Part shown: piece by piece, positions 1 to 6,978 of the stretch | Position numbering within the stretch: the first letter of the stretch is position 1 | Layout of the letters: each line of letters starts with the position of its first letter | NCBI GenBank assembly: GCA_003501525.1 | Contig: DNPI01000018.1 | Location: 1 to 9,478 of the forward strand | Direction: 5' to 3' | Source of the DNA: Planctomycetota bacterium | GTDB taxonomy: Bacteria > Planctomycetota > UBA1135 | Length of the DNA stretch: 9,478 nucleotides | Program-made: the position numbers and the translations under genes | The notes under the pieces: generated by a model | The model's input: only the letters and a program-made list of their open reading frames with translations | Told to the model about the DNA's origin: nothing | Databases searched by the model: none

Positions 1-389
1 GAGTGGTACTGGGCATCCTCACTGCTAAAGGGAGAATTGACCAAGAAGCTGTCACGTATCTAGTCGAAAAATCTAACGGTGCACCGGTTACTTTTCACAA
101 AGCGTTCGACCTGATTCCTAATCAAAAAGAAGGGTTAGAGACTCTCATCCGCTGTGGAGTGGAACGAGTTTTAACGGCCGGTGGTAAAGAATCGGCTCTC
201 GCCGGGGCAGAACAGATTGCAGCCTTAGTAGCTCAGGCCAGAGATCGCATCACCGTTATCCCCGGAGGGGGGGTTCGAGCGAATCACGCCCGTGATTTAG
301 CGCTGCAAACAGGGGCAAGCTGTCTTCATTCTGGTCTCGATTGCAGACCAACCACTACGACAGTGCAGCAGTTTGTAAATTGCTTCTAG
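1..389 (+). CDS. cutC: CutC family protein, C-terminal part (5' end outside window)
   Basis: This is the last ~128 residues of a CutC-family TIM-barrel protein; full-length members are about 240-250 residues, so roughly half is missing upstream. The first complete codon in frame is at position 3 (GTG), which I read as an internal valine because the sequence there (VVLGILT) already matches the middle of the family. Visible family signatures are VTFHKAFD (about residues 29-36 of the visible part), GVERVLTAGG (52-61) and the IPGGGV strand-loop (86-91) near the C-terminus. CutC was first linked to copper homeostasis in E. coli, but its biochemical role is uncertain, and nothing here ties it to copper. 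It converges on the fucose operon: its TAG stop lies on the same CTAG as the stop of the opposing FAH-family gene. I am confident of the family and not of any function. Confidence 0.88.
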   Translation, partial: VVLGILTAKGRIDQEAVTYLVEKSNGAPVTFHKAFDLIPNQKEGLETLIRCGVERVLTAGGKESALAGAEQIAALVAQARDRITVIPGGGVRANHARDLALQTGASCLHSGLDCRPTTTTVQQFVNCF

Positions 390-1291
390 CAGCCAACCGC
401 ATTTGCGAGAATCCCGAGCCCATCAATCTCGACCTCCATTAAATCACCCTCTTTGAGCCAAATCGGAGGAGTTCTCGCAAAGCCAACGCCGGAGGGCGTT
501 CCCGTTGCAATCACGTCGCCCGGCTCAAGAGTAAAGAAACGGGAAGCATAAGAAATGATTTCCGGGATAGGAAAAATCATCATTGATGTATGTGAATCTT
601 GCAGGACCTCACCATTCAATCTAAATCGTATTGCTAGGTTCTGAGGATCAGGGATTTCATCAGTGGTGGCAATGTACTCCCCCATCGGGGCAAAAGTGTC
701 ACACGATTTACCTCTTTGCCATTGACCATCTCCAAACTGAAAATCACGAGCAGAAATGTCATTAATGTTCAAATACCCAAACACCGAATCCCCCGCCTCC
801 GCAGGAGAAACGTCCTTGGTTTTTCTACCAATGACAACTCCAAGCTCTGCCTCGTAATCAAGATTCTCACAGCCCTGAGGGATGCGAACTACCGCACCCG
901 GGCCCACCACAGAGGTTGAAAATTTTGAAAAGATCAGTGGTTCAGTCGGGATGTCAGCGCCCTGCTCCTCCGCGTGCTCCCTGTAATTCCGGCCAATCGC
1001 AATTAGCTTGCGGGGTTTCGGAACAGGCGAAAGCAAGTTCAGGCTGTTCTTAGCTAACACGCAACCAGAATTGCGCAACGCCTCGAGAGCATTTTCCTCT
1101 TCGAAGGATGCTGCAAAAACTCTAATTTCAGAGATCAGGTCACCAGCAAGATCAAATAGCTCATGCCGACAAGCGGGCGCAGACAAACCAGAAGCAGCAG
1201 CAAAGACATCCACGACCTCCTCTCCATTAGGGAGCAGCAAACCTAGTTGCGGGCTGGAATCCGCACCTCCGACGAACTGAACAAGCTTCAT
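386..1291 (-). CDS. FAH-family hydrolase, probable 2,4-diketo-3-deoxy-L-fuconate hydrolase
   Basis: The 301-residue protein has a small N-terminal domain (about 1-90) and a full FAH catalytic domain. Visible hallmarks are AIGRNYREHAEE (98-109, with the family histidine H106), the metal-binding pair in DYEAELGVVIG (E147 and E149), the third metal ligand D178 in NDISARD, GKSCDTFAPMG (194-204) and GTPSGVG (264-270). Family members cleave C-C bonds of acylpyruvates or catalyse related isomerisations. In the oxidative L-fucose pathway known from Xanthomonas campestris, an FAH-family enzyme splits 2,4-diketo-3-deoxy-L-fuconate into pyruvate and L-lactate, and position in this operon points to that reaction. 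The start is the ATG overlapping the lutC stop as ATGA, preceded by a good GGAGG. Alternatives from sequence alone are an acylpyruvase, a ureidoglycolate lyase-like enzyme or a diketo-rhamnonate hydrolase. The family is certain; the substrate is inferred from neighbours. Confidence 0.9.
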   Translation of the reverse strand: MKLVQFVGGADSSPQLGLLLPNGEEVVDVFAAASGLSAPACRHELFDLAGDLISEIRVFAASFEEENALEALRNSGCVLAKNSLNLLSPVPKPRKLIAIGRNYREHAEEQGADIPTEPLIFSKFSTSVVGPGAVVRIPQGCENLDYEAELGVVIGRKTKDVSPAEAGDSVFGYLNINDISARDFQFGDGQWQRGKSCDTFAPMGEYIATTDEIPDPQNLAIRFRLNGEVLQDSHTSMMIFPIPEIISYASRFFTLEPGDVIATGTPSGVGFARTPPIWLKEGDLMEVEIDGLGILANAVGC

Positions 1292-1899
1292 TGCGCAGCC
1301 TCCAAGATAACGTGGAGTTGCCGAGGACCGTGAACCCCAACCACCAGCGTTAGCTCAATATCTGCCGTTCGCGATGGTCCGGTAATCCAAGTAATGGCCC
1401 GACTCATATCTGCAGGATTGTCACGGTAGACTTCCACTAGGGCTTCATCGAGGTTGGGCAAAACGTTGTCTTCTCGCAGGAGTGCCACATGGATTGGCGG
1501 CACAAGAGAAACTAACCGACTCTGCTCCTCATCAGAAGTCAGAACAATAGTCCCTGTTTCAGCAATACCCCACTGGGCACTTGAGACACCTGCCTCAACC
1601 TGCAGCAATTCTTCAAGTCCAGGAGGCACGCCCGAGTGGGCAACTCGCTCGACTTGGAGCTCTTTAAGTAATTCTTGAATGGCCACATCTCCTTCGCCGG
1701 GACCGCAACGATGAACAAAGCCCCCTACGGATTCAAGCGATTCGGTAAAAATATCCACCAGCGCAGTCGATTGGGGAATTGGTGGGATTCCCACTTGCTC
1801 GCCCGAAACCTCCGCGGGATAACAAAACCCTTCTTCTGCACGAGCCGCCGTCAAACCCATGCGAATTCTATTCAATATCTCTGCTCTTGCTTCCGTCAT
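1288..1899 (-). CDS. lutC: LutC/LldG-type lactate utilisation protein (LUD domain)
   Basis: This is the LUD-domain (DUF162) subunit of the LutABC L-lactate oxidation complex, which converts L-lactate to pyruvate in the cytoplasm. From the ATG at 1899 it is 203 residues, somewhat short for LutC (about 200-240). Signatures seen are GIAETGTIVL (111-120), LVPPIHVALL (132-141), ITGPSRTADIE (172-182) and the C-terminal GVHGPRQLHV (188-197). An upstream in-frame ATG at 1917 exists, but the start at 1899 overlaps the lutB stop as ATGA and has GGAAGGA 6 nt before it, so I prefer it. LutC itself carries no Fe-S motif, as expected. Its place between lutB and the FAH-family hydrolase suggests its job here is to remove the L-lactate made by that hydrolase. 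Confidence 0.92.
   Translation of the reverse strand: MTEARAEILNRIRMGLTAARAEEGFCYPAEVSGEQVGIPPIPQSTALVDIFTESLESVGGFVHRCGPGEGDVAIQELLKELQVERVAHSGVPPGLEELLQVEAGVSSAQWGIAETGTIVLTSDEEQSRLVSLVPPIHVALLREDNVLPNLDEALVEVYRDNPADMSRAITWITGPSRTADIELTLVVGVHGPRQLHVILEAAQ
1299..1303 (-). promoter_or_regulatory. Shine-Dalgarno GGAGG for the FAH-family gene
   Basis: On the minus strand GGAGG sits 7 nt before the ATG at 1291-1289. It lies inside the lutC coding sequence. It supports this start and suggests the last gene can be translated independently as well as by coupling to lutC. Confidence 0.6.
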
Positions 1900-3269
1900 G
1901 AGGAATCCTTCCACCATTTTCTGAATGAATTAGGGGCTAGGCCCGGAAAACTTCTATTCACCTTCCAGCGACCCACGGGCAAAAGAAAGGGAAAAGCTCT
2001 CGCGAGATTCGTGGAGAGGGAATATCGCCATGGTTTAACCATCGCCCAAGCCCACATCCGAAACGCAATGCGAGCCGAAAGTCTGCTCTGCCTAGAAATA
2101 ATCTCTGCCCTCAAATGCAAGAGAAGCTCTGGTATATCAATACCAACTGGACAGGCATCCCGACAAGCCCCGCAAAGGCTAGACGCAAAAGGCAAGCGAG
2201 AGGTTTTTTCAATCCCCGTCAACTGCGGAGTAATCACCGCGCCAATTGGCCCGGGATAAACGGAACCATAGGCATGACCACCAACTTGTTGATAAACAGG
2301 ACAAACATTTAAGCAAGCACCACAGCGAATGCAATTTAGGGCCTGCCTGGTTACCGCTTTCGCAAGCATTCCGGTTCTACCGTTATCGAGAATAACCACA
2401 TGAATCTGATTAGGGCCCTCCTCATCGGAGGGCCTTGGATTCCCGGTCAGAATAGATTGGTAAGTTGTAATTTTTTGTCCCGTACCAGACCGTGGCAGCA
2501 AACGCAGGAAAACTGCTAAGTCAGCAAAGCGAGGGATAACCTTCTCAACTCCCATAAGAGCGATGTGGATCTTAGGGAGAGTGGTAGTCATCCGAGCATT
2601 GCCTTCGTTTTCAAGAATCAAAATAGATCCGGTCTCAGCGACAGCAAAATTCACTCCACTTACTCCTAAATCAGCTTCAGCGAAATGTCGACGGAGTGAT
2701 TTACGGGCAGTAGCAGCGAGTTCTTCGACTTCAGTGGTGGGTTCAATTGCTAGCTTCTCGACAAATAAATCGGCTATCTGCTCTTTTGATTTGTGAATTG
2801 CCGGCGCGATTATGTGAGAAGGGGTTTCACCCGCCAGCTGAATAATCCATTCCCCTAAGTCTGTTTCCACTGGGTCTATTTCTGCGACCTGGAGAGCTTT
2901 ATTGAGATGAATCTCTTCCGTGGTCATACTCTTGCTCTTCACCAATCGAGTAGCGTTGGCATTTCGCGCGATGTCCTCAATTACGCGACATGCTTCTTCG
3001 CCATCCCTCGCCCAGTGGACCTGAACGCCCGAGGCCTCGGCTTGGGCAGCAAAGTTTTCTAAATACTCGTCGAGATGAAGCAGCGTATGCTCCTTAATTA
3101 ATCGCGCATGTTCCCGGAGAGAATCCCACTCTTCACAAGCATCAACGGCCGCCCCCCGCTTTTCGGCGAAGAGTCCCGTAGCTTTTTGTAGAGCATCCTG
3201 TAATTGCGTATCGTTGAGAGCTTCTGCCGCCTGCGATTCAAAACGCTCCGGTGAAAGGGGGGCTTTCAT
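1896..3269 (-). CDS. lutB: LutB/LldF-type iron-sulfur lactate utilisation protein
   Basis: This 457-residue protein is the iron-sulfur subunit of LutABC. Residues ~60-300 form the LUD domain, with VAETGSILILENEGNAR (210-226), LPKIHIALMG (231-240) and GPNQIHVVILDNGR (285-298). The ferredoxin-like part follows, with CIRCGACLNVCPVY (C313, C316, C319, C323) and CGACRDACPVGI (C366, C369, C373), then a Trp- and Arg-rich tail typical of LutB. All expected cluster cysteines are present and the length is normal, so there is no sign of decay. It starts at an ATG overlapping the lutA stop as ATGA; no clear Shine-Dalgarno precedes it, suggesting coupling to lutA. The family works in oxidation of L-lactate to pyruvate; the physiological electron acceptor is not visible here. 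The family call is very secure. Confidence 0.96.
   Translation of the reverse strand: MKAPLSPERFESQAAEALNDTQLQDALQKATGLFAEKRGAAVDACEEWDSLREHARLIKEHTLLHLDEYLENFAAQAEASGVQVHWARDGEEACRVIEDIARNANATRLVKSKSMTTEEIHLNKALQVAEIDPVETDLGEWIIQLAGETPSHIIAPAIHKSKEQIADLFVEKLAIEPTTEVEELAATARKSLRRHFAEADLGVSGVNFAVAETGSILILENEGNARMTTTLPKIHIALMGVEKVIPRFADLAVFLRLLPRSGTGQKITTYQSILTGNPRPSDEEGPNQIHVVILDNGRTGMLAKAVTRQALNCIRCGACLNVCPVYQQVGGHAYGSVYPGPIGAVITPQLTGIEKTSRLPFASSLCGACRDACPVGIDIPELLLHLRAEIISRQSRLSARIAFRMWAWAMVKPWRYSLSTNLARAFPFLLPVGRWKVNRSFPGLAPNSFRKWWKDSS
1906..1912 (-). promoter_or_regulatory. Shine-Dalgarno GGAAGGA that fixes the lutC start
   Basis: On the minus strand GGAAGGA lies 6 nt upstream of the ATG at 1899-1897. 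The alternative start at 1917 lies upstream of this site, so the site supports the shorter, 203-residue LutC. It is embedded in the last codons of lutB. Confidence 0.65.
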
Positions 3270-3982
3270 CGAGATGCCAAAATTTCAGCCAAGTGCAAAC
3301 CTTGAATACTCGACCTTTGCCGGTCCAGGCGACCTTCTATTTGCATCAGACAGCCAGCATCACCAGAAGCCACAGCATCAACACCAAGTGTCTCGAGCTC
3401 TTTCAGCTTGCTATCGAGGATAGCAACTGAAATATCCGGATGTTTCACCGCAAATGTGCCGCCAAATCCACAACAAGCGTCTGAGGCAGACCAATTCACA
3501 AGTTCCAGATCTTCGACTTCGGCCAATAAACGACGAGGCCCGGATTTGATATGCAAATCTCGTAATGCATGACAAGCATCATGCCAAACAACACGACCAG
3601 CAAATCGGGCCCCCAAATTTTGAACCCCTAGATTGTTAACAAGAAAGGAAGAAAATTCATGTGTTTTCCTCGCAATCGCTTCTGCCAACTCTTTTTCACG
3701 GCTACCTTCAGCAAAAAGACTAGGCATGTGTGAAATCATCGCAGCGCAAGAGCCGGAAGGGACCACAATCACTTCAGCGTCTGCAAAGACTTCCAAAAAG
3801 GATGATGCAACCCGGCAAGCTTCTGGCAAATGCCCGCTGTTAAACGCAGGCTGCCCACAACATGTCTGCCCTTGAGGAAAGGAAACGTCACAGCCAGCCT
3901 GCTTTAAAACTTTAACAGCTGATATCCCGGCCTCTGGTCGCACTTGGTCGACTAAGCAAGAGACAAAGAGCGAAACTCTCAT
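3266..3982 (-). CDS. lutA: LutA/LldE-type (Fe-S)-binding lactate utilisation protein
   Basis: At 238 residues this is the usual length for LutA. It has two cysteine-rich CCG repeats: TCCGQPAFNSG (C41, C42) and ACCGFGGTFAVKHPDIS (C170, C171), with the accompanying PSGSC (C79), HDACH (C137) and GDAGC (C211). This arrangement is shared with the CCG subunits of heterodisulfide reductase and glycolate oxidase GlcF; the neighbouring lutB and lutC genes identify it as LutA. The protein is a soluble electron-transfer or catalytic subunit of L-lactate dehydrogenase LutABC. Its ATG overlaps the stop of the zinc dehydrogenase as ATGA, and GGTGG lies 7 nt upstream. In most genomes I know of, lutABC is its own operon, often with a lactate permease or GntR regulator; neither is seen here, which fits use of internally generated lactate. 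Confidence 0.95.
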   Translation of the reverse strand: MRVSLFVSCLVDQVRPEAGISAVKVLKQAGCDVSFPQGQTCCGQPAFNSGHLPEACRVASSFLEVFADAEVIVVPSGSCAAMISHMPSLFAEGSREKELAEAIARKTHEFSSFLVNNLGVQNLGARFAGRVVWHDACHALRDLHIKSGPRRLLAEVEDLELVNWSASDACCGFGGTFAVKHPDISVAILDSKLKELETLGVDAVASGDAGCLMQIEGRLDRQRSSIQGLHLAEILASR

Positions 3983-5136
3983 TCACTGACCACCCACGCA
4001 CCTTTGATGTACCCAGCATCCTTATTGCCTCCCTCAAACGCTCGTTGCAGTCCATCTAAACCGTGGAACCGATGCGAAATAATCGCATCTCCTTGAATCG
4101 TCTCATCCTGAAGAAGATGCAAAGCCCGGCGATATATAGACGGCCGCCCATCAGGATCGAACCCTCCGGAAGCGCCCACCGAGAGACTCATGAAAGCCTC
4201 CTTCCACTGCACTTGGCTCAGAAGCGTCAGCCCGGCGTCTCGGTGCCCTATCCCATAAGCCACTACGGTCGCATGCTTGCGGATAAGAGAAGGAATTTGA
4301 GCATAAACCGACCCTGAACCCGACGCCTCCACGAGGAATTCGGCACGGCGACCATTACTCCTCTCTAAAACCGCAGCTTCGAGTTGCTCAGGGGCAACCG
4401 CCTCACCCCCCAAATCGTTAGCCAATTCACGTTTCGCCGGATTTGGATCACTCACCAGCACCGGACCATCAAAACCAGACACTCTTCTGATATGTTGAAG
4501 AAACAGAAGGCCCGCAGGGCCTGCGCCAAGTACTACAGCCGTCTGCACTGCTTGCCCTCCTCCTGTTTGCTCGAAACGGTAGCGTGTAGGCATAGAATTC
4601 GCGCGCTCCATTGAGTGCAAAACACATCCGAGAGGCTCCGATAAAACGGCTACGTCAGCTGGAATCGCAGTATCTCTTTTGACGCAATTGACCGCAGGTA
4701 CACCAAGAACCCCTGCAAATCCACCCGGGACCCCAGTAATCCCATATTCCCGATAGCCTTCGCATTGGTGCGAATCTCCCGATGCGCAATATTCGCAAAG
4801 AGAATCCAGGCCTGCACTCATGCACTGGAGCCCTTGATCGACCAAAACAGAATCGCCTTCCGCTAAATCGCTAACACCGGCACCAAGCTCAACGACCCTT
4901 CCCACGATCTCGTGACCCAGTATTTGAGGGGATTCCGCAAGAGGTATAGGTCGTCCACTGTCATCTAAGTTGTAATTCGCATGTCCAGAGTGAATGTGAA
5001 AATCGGTTCCACAAAGGCCCACCGCTTCAGTTTCGACCAAAACTTCACCGGCATTAGGCTCAGGTCTTGCCAACTCGTGAATCTCAAAACGGCGTACATC
5101 AACGAGGGCAAGGGCTCGGATAGTTGTTGGTTTCAT
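3979..5136 (-). CDS. Zinc-dependent medium-chain dehydrogenase (MDR), candidate 2-keto-3-deoxy-L-fuconate 4-dehydrogenase
   Basis: This 385-residue zinc alcohol dehydrogenase resembles the sorbitol/threonine dehydrogenase group. Catalytic zinc ligands are visible as C42 (GLCGTD), H75 and E76 (LGHEIVG), with E167 (LSEPLGC) a likely further ligand. A structural-zinc lobe is present at C105, C114, C117 and C125. The nucleotide fold shows VLGAGPAG (202-209), and D230 at the end of the second strand suggests NAD+ preference. I start at the ATG at 5136 because MKPTTIRALAL aligns with the usual family N-terminus; an in-frame ATG at 5184 would add 16 atypical residues and overlap the upstream gene. 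No good Shine-Dalgarno supports either. The pathway needs a secondary-alcohol oxidation at C4, the chemistry MDR enzymes usually perform, so this is my first candidate. It could instead oxidise L-fucose at C1. The family is certain; the step is not. Confidence 0.88.
   Translation of the reverse strand: MKPTTIRALALVDVRRFEIHELARPEPNAGEVLVETEAVGLCGTDFHIHSGHANYNLDDSGRPIPLAESPQILGHEIVGRVVELGAGVSDLAEGDSVLVDQGLQCMSAGLDSLCEYCASGDSHQCEGYREYGITGVPGGFAGVLGVPAVNCVKRDTAIPADVAVLSEPLGCVLHSMERANSMPTRYRFEQTGGGQAVQTAVVLGAGPAGLLFLQHIRRVSGFDGPVLVSDPNPAKRELANDLGGEAVAPEQLEAAVLERSNGRRAEFLVEASGSGSVYAQIPSLIRKHATVVAYGIGHRDAGLTLLSQVQWKEAFMSLSVGASGGFDPDGRPSIYRRALHLLQDETIQGDAIISHRFHGLDGLQRAFEGGNKDAGYIKGAWVVSE
3990..3994 (-). 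promoter_or_regulatory. Possible Shine-Dalgarno GGTGG for lutA
   Basis: On the minus strand GGTGG sits 7 nt before the lutA ATG, inside the last codons of the upstream dehydrogenase gene. It is a moderate match and supports the ATGA-overlap start. Confidence 0.4.
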
Positions 5137-5161
5137 TGGGTTTTCTGAAATACCAAGGTAA

Positions 5162-6139
5162 TTATGCTCCCTCTTCCAGGTCATGCAGGCTCAAACGGCT
5201 CTCCCGATGAAGAGATTTAAAAGCACGCGCTGTTTCAGCAACCCCAGAAGACAAAGAAGTGAACTCCACATCCGGAAAGTCGGCACGGAAAGCCCTCCCA
5301 TCGAGCTCTCCAGGAAGAGGAAGGCTTTCCCCTCCGCAAGTAAGCATCCCCTGAGATTCCGGGATTTCAGCCTCAATTAAATCCAACATTGTCCGAACCT
5401 CGGCAGACTCGCCGTGCAAGTTATAGATTCGAGCTTCAGGCGGTCCATCTTCAGCAGCAGCAAGAAAAGCCGCCGCACAATCTCGTGCGAGTAGAAAGTC
5501 AGTCGAACCCTGAAAAGGAACATGAAACTCCTGACCCACCACAGCTGCTTTTATTGCTCGTGAAGGCCCGCTAGTCAGACCTTGGTCACGGCCAACTCCA
5601 AACACAGTAAGAGGCCGCAGACCTGCGCTTGCGATTCCATAGTCCTTAGCGAAAACAGAAGCACACGATTCATTGGCGACCTTGTAAGCACCATAAAGGG
5701 TCGTTGGATCACAAAGGGCTAATTCATCCGGAACAATCTCACTGGATTGGGGTCCGAATACAGCCGCAGAACTTGCATAAGCAACTCGCGGGAGGCCAAC
5801 ATCTCGAACCGCCTCAAAAACTCTAAGTGTGCCGACGACGTTCACCTCCGCGCCTCGAATCGGGTCCGCCGCACAAAAAGGGACTTGAAGGCCAGCAAGG
5901 TGGACAACGTGGTTTGCGCCAGTGCTCTCAAGCGCCTCGCGAATATCCGAAGGAGAAGTGACATCACCCCTAATCCACTCAATGTCTCGTACCGCTTCAG
6001 GCCCGACAAGATCCGTCACCCGACGGTCGTTCTCCCCAAAATCAAAACCAACAACTCTGTCTCCTCGTTCGTGGATTAAGCGCACTGCCCAAGCCCCGAT
6101 ACAGCCAAAAGCCCCTGTAATCAGCCAAGTTTTATTCAT
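5162..6139 (-). CDS. Extended SDR (NAD-dependent epimerase/dehydratase family), candidate L-fucose 1-dehydrogenase
   Basis: This 325-residue protein is an extended short-chain dehydrogenase. It has the TGAFGCIG dinucleotide motif (8-15), D33 after the second strand (NAD+ preference), HLAG (80-83), the active-site serines in YASSAAVFG (121-129) and the catalytic YGAYK (Y149, K153). The start at 6139 gives an ATGA overlap with the lactonase stop and places the Rossmann strand at the N-terminus; the longer frame adds 25 implausible residues. The family includes uronate dehydrogenase, which oxidises a sugar hemiacetal to an aldonolactone, and sugar-nucleotide epimerases. With a lactonase directly upstream, oxidation of L-fucose to L-fuconolactone is an attractive role. 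Alternatives are the C4 oxidation of 2-keto-3-deoxy-L-fuconate or a sugar epimerase. The gene ends 25 nt before the zinc dehydrogenase start, the only non-overlapping junction of the unit. Confidence 0.87.
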   Translation of the reverse strand: MNKTWLITGAFGCIGAWAVRLIHERGDRVVGFDFGENDRRVTDLVGPEAVRDIEWIRGDVTSPSDIREALESTGANHVVHLAGLQVPFCAADPIRGAEVNVVGTLRVFEAVRDVGLPRVAYASSAAVFGPQSSEIVPDELALCDPTTLYGAYKVANESCASVFAKDYGIASAGLRPLTVFGVGRDQGLTSGPSRAIKAAVVGQEFHVPFQGSTDFLLARDCAAAFLAAAEDGPPEARIYNLHGESAEVRTMLDLIEAEIPESQGMLTCGGESLPLPGELDGRAFRADFPDVEFTSLSSGVAETARAFKSLHRESRLSLHDLEEGA

Positions 6140-6978
6140 ACTAATCCATAGATTCTGGCAGCATTCCCACCAAAAAGCCTTTCCGAAGCAGAAGAATCGA
6201 GGCCCCCAGCCCAATCATCTACCACGCTGAGGACCTCCTCGTATCCCTGTGATGCCAGCAAGCAGACTGGCCAATCTGAGCCGAACATAATTCGAGAATC
6301 GCCAAAGGCTTCCAGGACAACATCCAAGAAGGGATAAAAATCTTCGGCTTCCCACCGCCCATCTAAGGCTTCGGTCACGAGTCCAGAAATTTTACAAAAA
6401 GCTCGTGGGTTCTCGGCCAGAGCATAAATCCCTGATGCCCAATCAGCGGTCACGCCAACAGCTGGAACAGGCTTAGCAATATGGTCTAACACCAAATCCA
6501 TCTCCGCATGAGCGCAAGAAAATTCAACCGCGGCGGGAAGTTGGCGAGGGAAAATCAAGAGGTCGTAGACAAGGCCAGCCCGACCAACGGCATCAATTCC
6601 TTGCCCAAAATCAGAACGCAAGAGGAATCGAGGATCAGCTTCATCTTGAACAATATGGCGAATGCCACAAAGCTTGGATTTGTTAACAAAAGAGTCTAGG
6701 TCATGTTCAACCTCTTTTGAACAGAGATCAACCCACCCGACCACTCCTCGAATCCAAGAGCGCTCTGCAGCTTCATCAAGAAGCCATTGGGTTTCCTCCA
6801 AAGAGTGGTCCGCCTGCACGGCTATTGAACCATCGAACCCTACCTCGGCCAGCAGAGGACCCAGATCCCGAGGGAGAAAGGGTTTCCGAATGACATTAAG
6901 TTCATCGGCCATCCACGGCAAAGCATCAGGATTAGCCCAGAAATGTTGGTGGGCATCCAAGCGTACAGAACCTGTCAT
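6136..6978 (-). CDS. Amidohydrolase-2 family lactonase, probable L-fucono-1,5-lactonase
   Basis: This 280-residue TIM-barrel hydrolase belongs to the COG3618 branch of the amidohydrolase superfamily. Its motifs are LDAHQHFW (7-14, with H10 and H12), GIRHIVQDE (105-113), LDHIAKP (164-170, H166), KISGLVTE (196-203), MFGSDWPV (231-238, with the conserved aspartate D235) and GNAARIYGL at the C-terminus. Characterised members hydrolyse L-fucono-1,5-lactone and related sugar lactones to the aldonates; some relatives act on 4-sulfomuconolactone or 2-pyrone-4,6-dicarboxylate. Overlap with the fuconate dehydratase gene as ATGA, immediately downstream, strongly favours L-fuconolactone as substrate. The enzyme supplies L-fuconate to FucD. 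No signal peptide is seen, so it acts in the cytoplasm. Confidence 0.9.
   Translation of the reverse strand: MTGSVRLDAHQHFWANPDALPWMADELNVIRKPFLPRDLGPLLAEVGFDGSIAVQADHSLEETQWLLDEAAERSWIRGVVGWVDLCSKEVEHDLDSFVNKSKLCGIRHIVQDEADPRFLLRSDFGQGIDAVGRAGLVYDLLIFPRQLPAAVEFSCAHAEMDLVLDHIAKPVPAVGVTADWASGIYALAENPRAFCKISGLVTEALDGRWEAEDFYPFLDVVLEAFGDSRIMFGSDWPVCLLASQGYEEVLSVVDDWAGGLDSSASERLFGGNAARIYGLV

Noticed and set aside
332..350. Inverted repeat TGGTCT / AGACCA with a 7-nt loop near the end of cutC, as a terminator for either convergent gene
   Set aside because: Arms are only 6 bp and no T-run follows on either strand, so it does not qualify as an intrinsic terminator.
1900..1917. Longer LutC starting at the ATG at 1917
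   Set aside because: The Shine-Dalgarno GGAAGGA lies downstream of it and is correctly spaced for the ATG at 1899, which also forms the ATGA overlap.
1675..2259. Long plus-strand open frame of 194 codons antisense to lutC and lutB
   Set aside because: It lies opposite two strongly conserved genes, its translation shows no recognisable domain, and its composition is what an antisense shadow would give.
6140..6214. N-terminal extension of the SDR to an upstream in-frame ATG
   Set aside because: The extra 25 residues are rich in Trp, Phe and Cys, precede the Rossmann strand, and lie over the lactonase C-terminus; the ATGA-overlap start is far more natural.
5922..6230. Plus-strand open frame opposite the SDR and lactonase junction
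   Set aside because: Both strands cannot plausibly code here; the minus-strand proteins carry clear catalytic motifs, and the antisense product has none.
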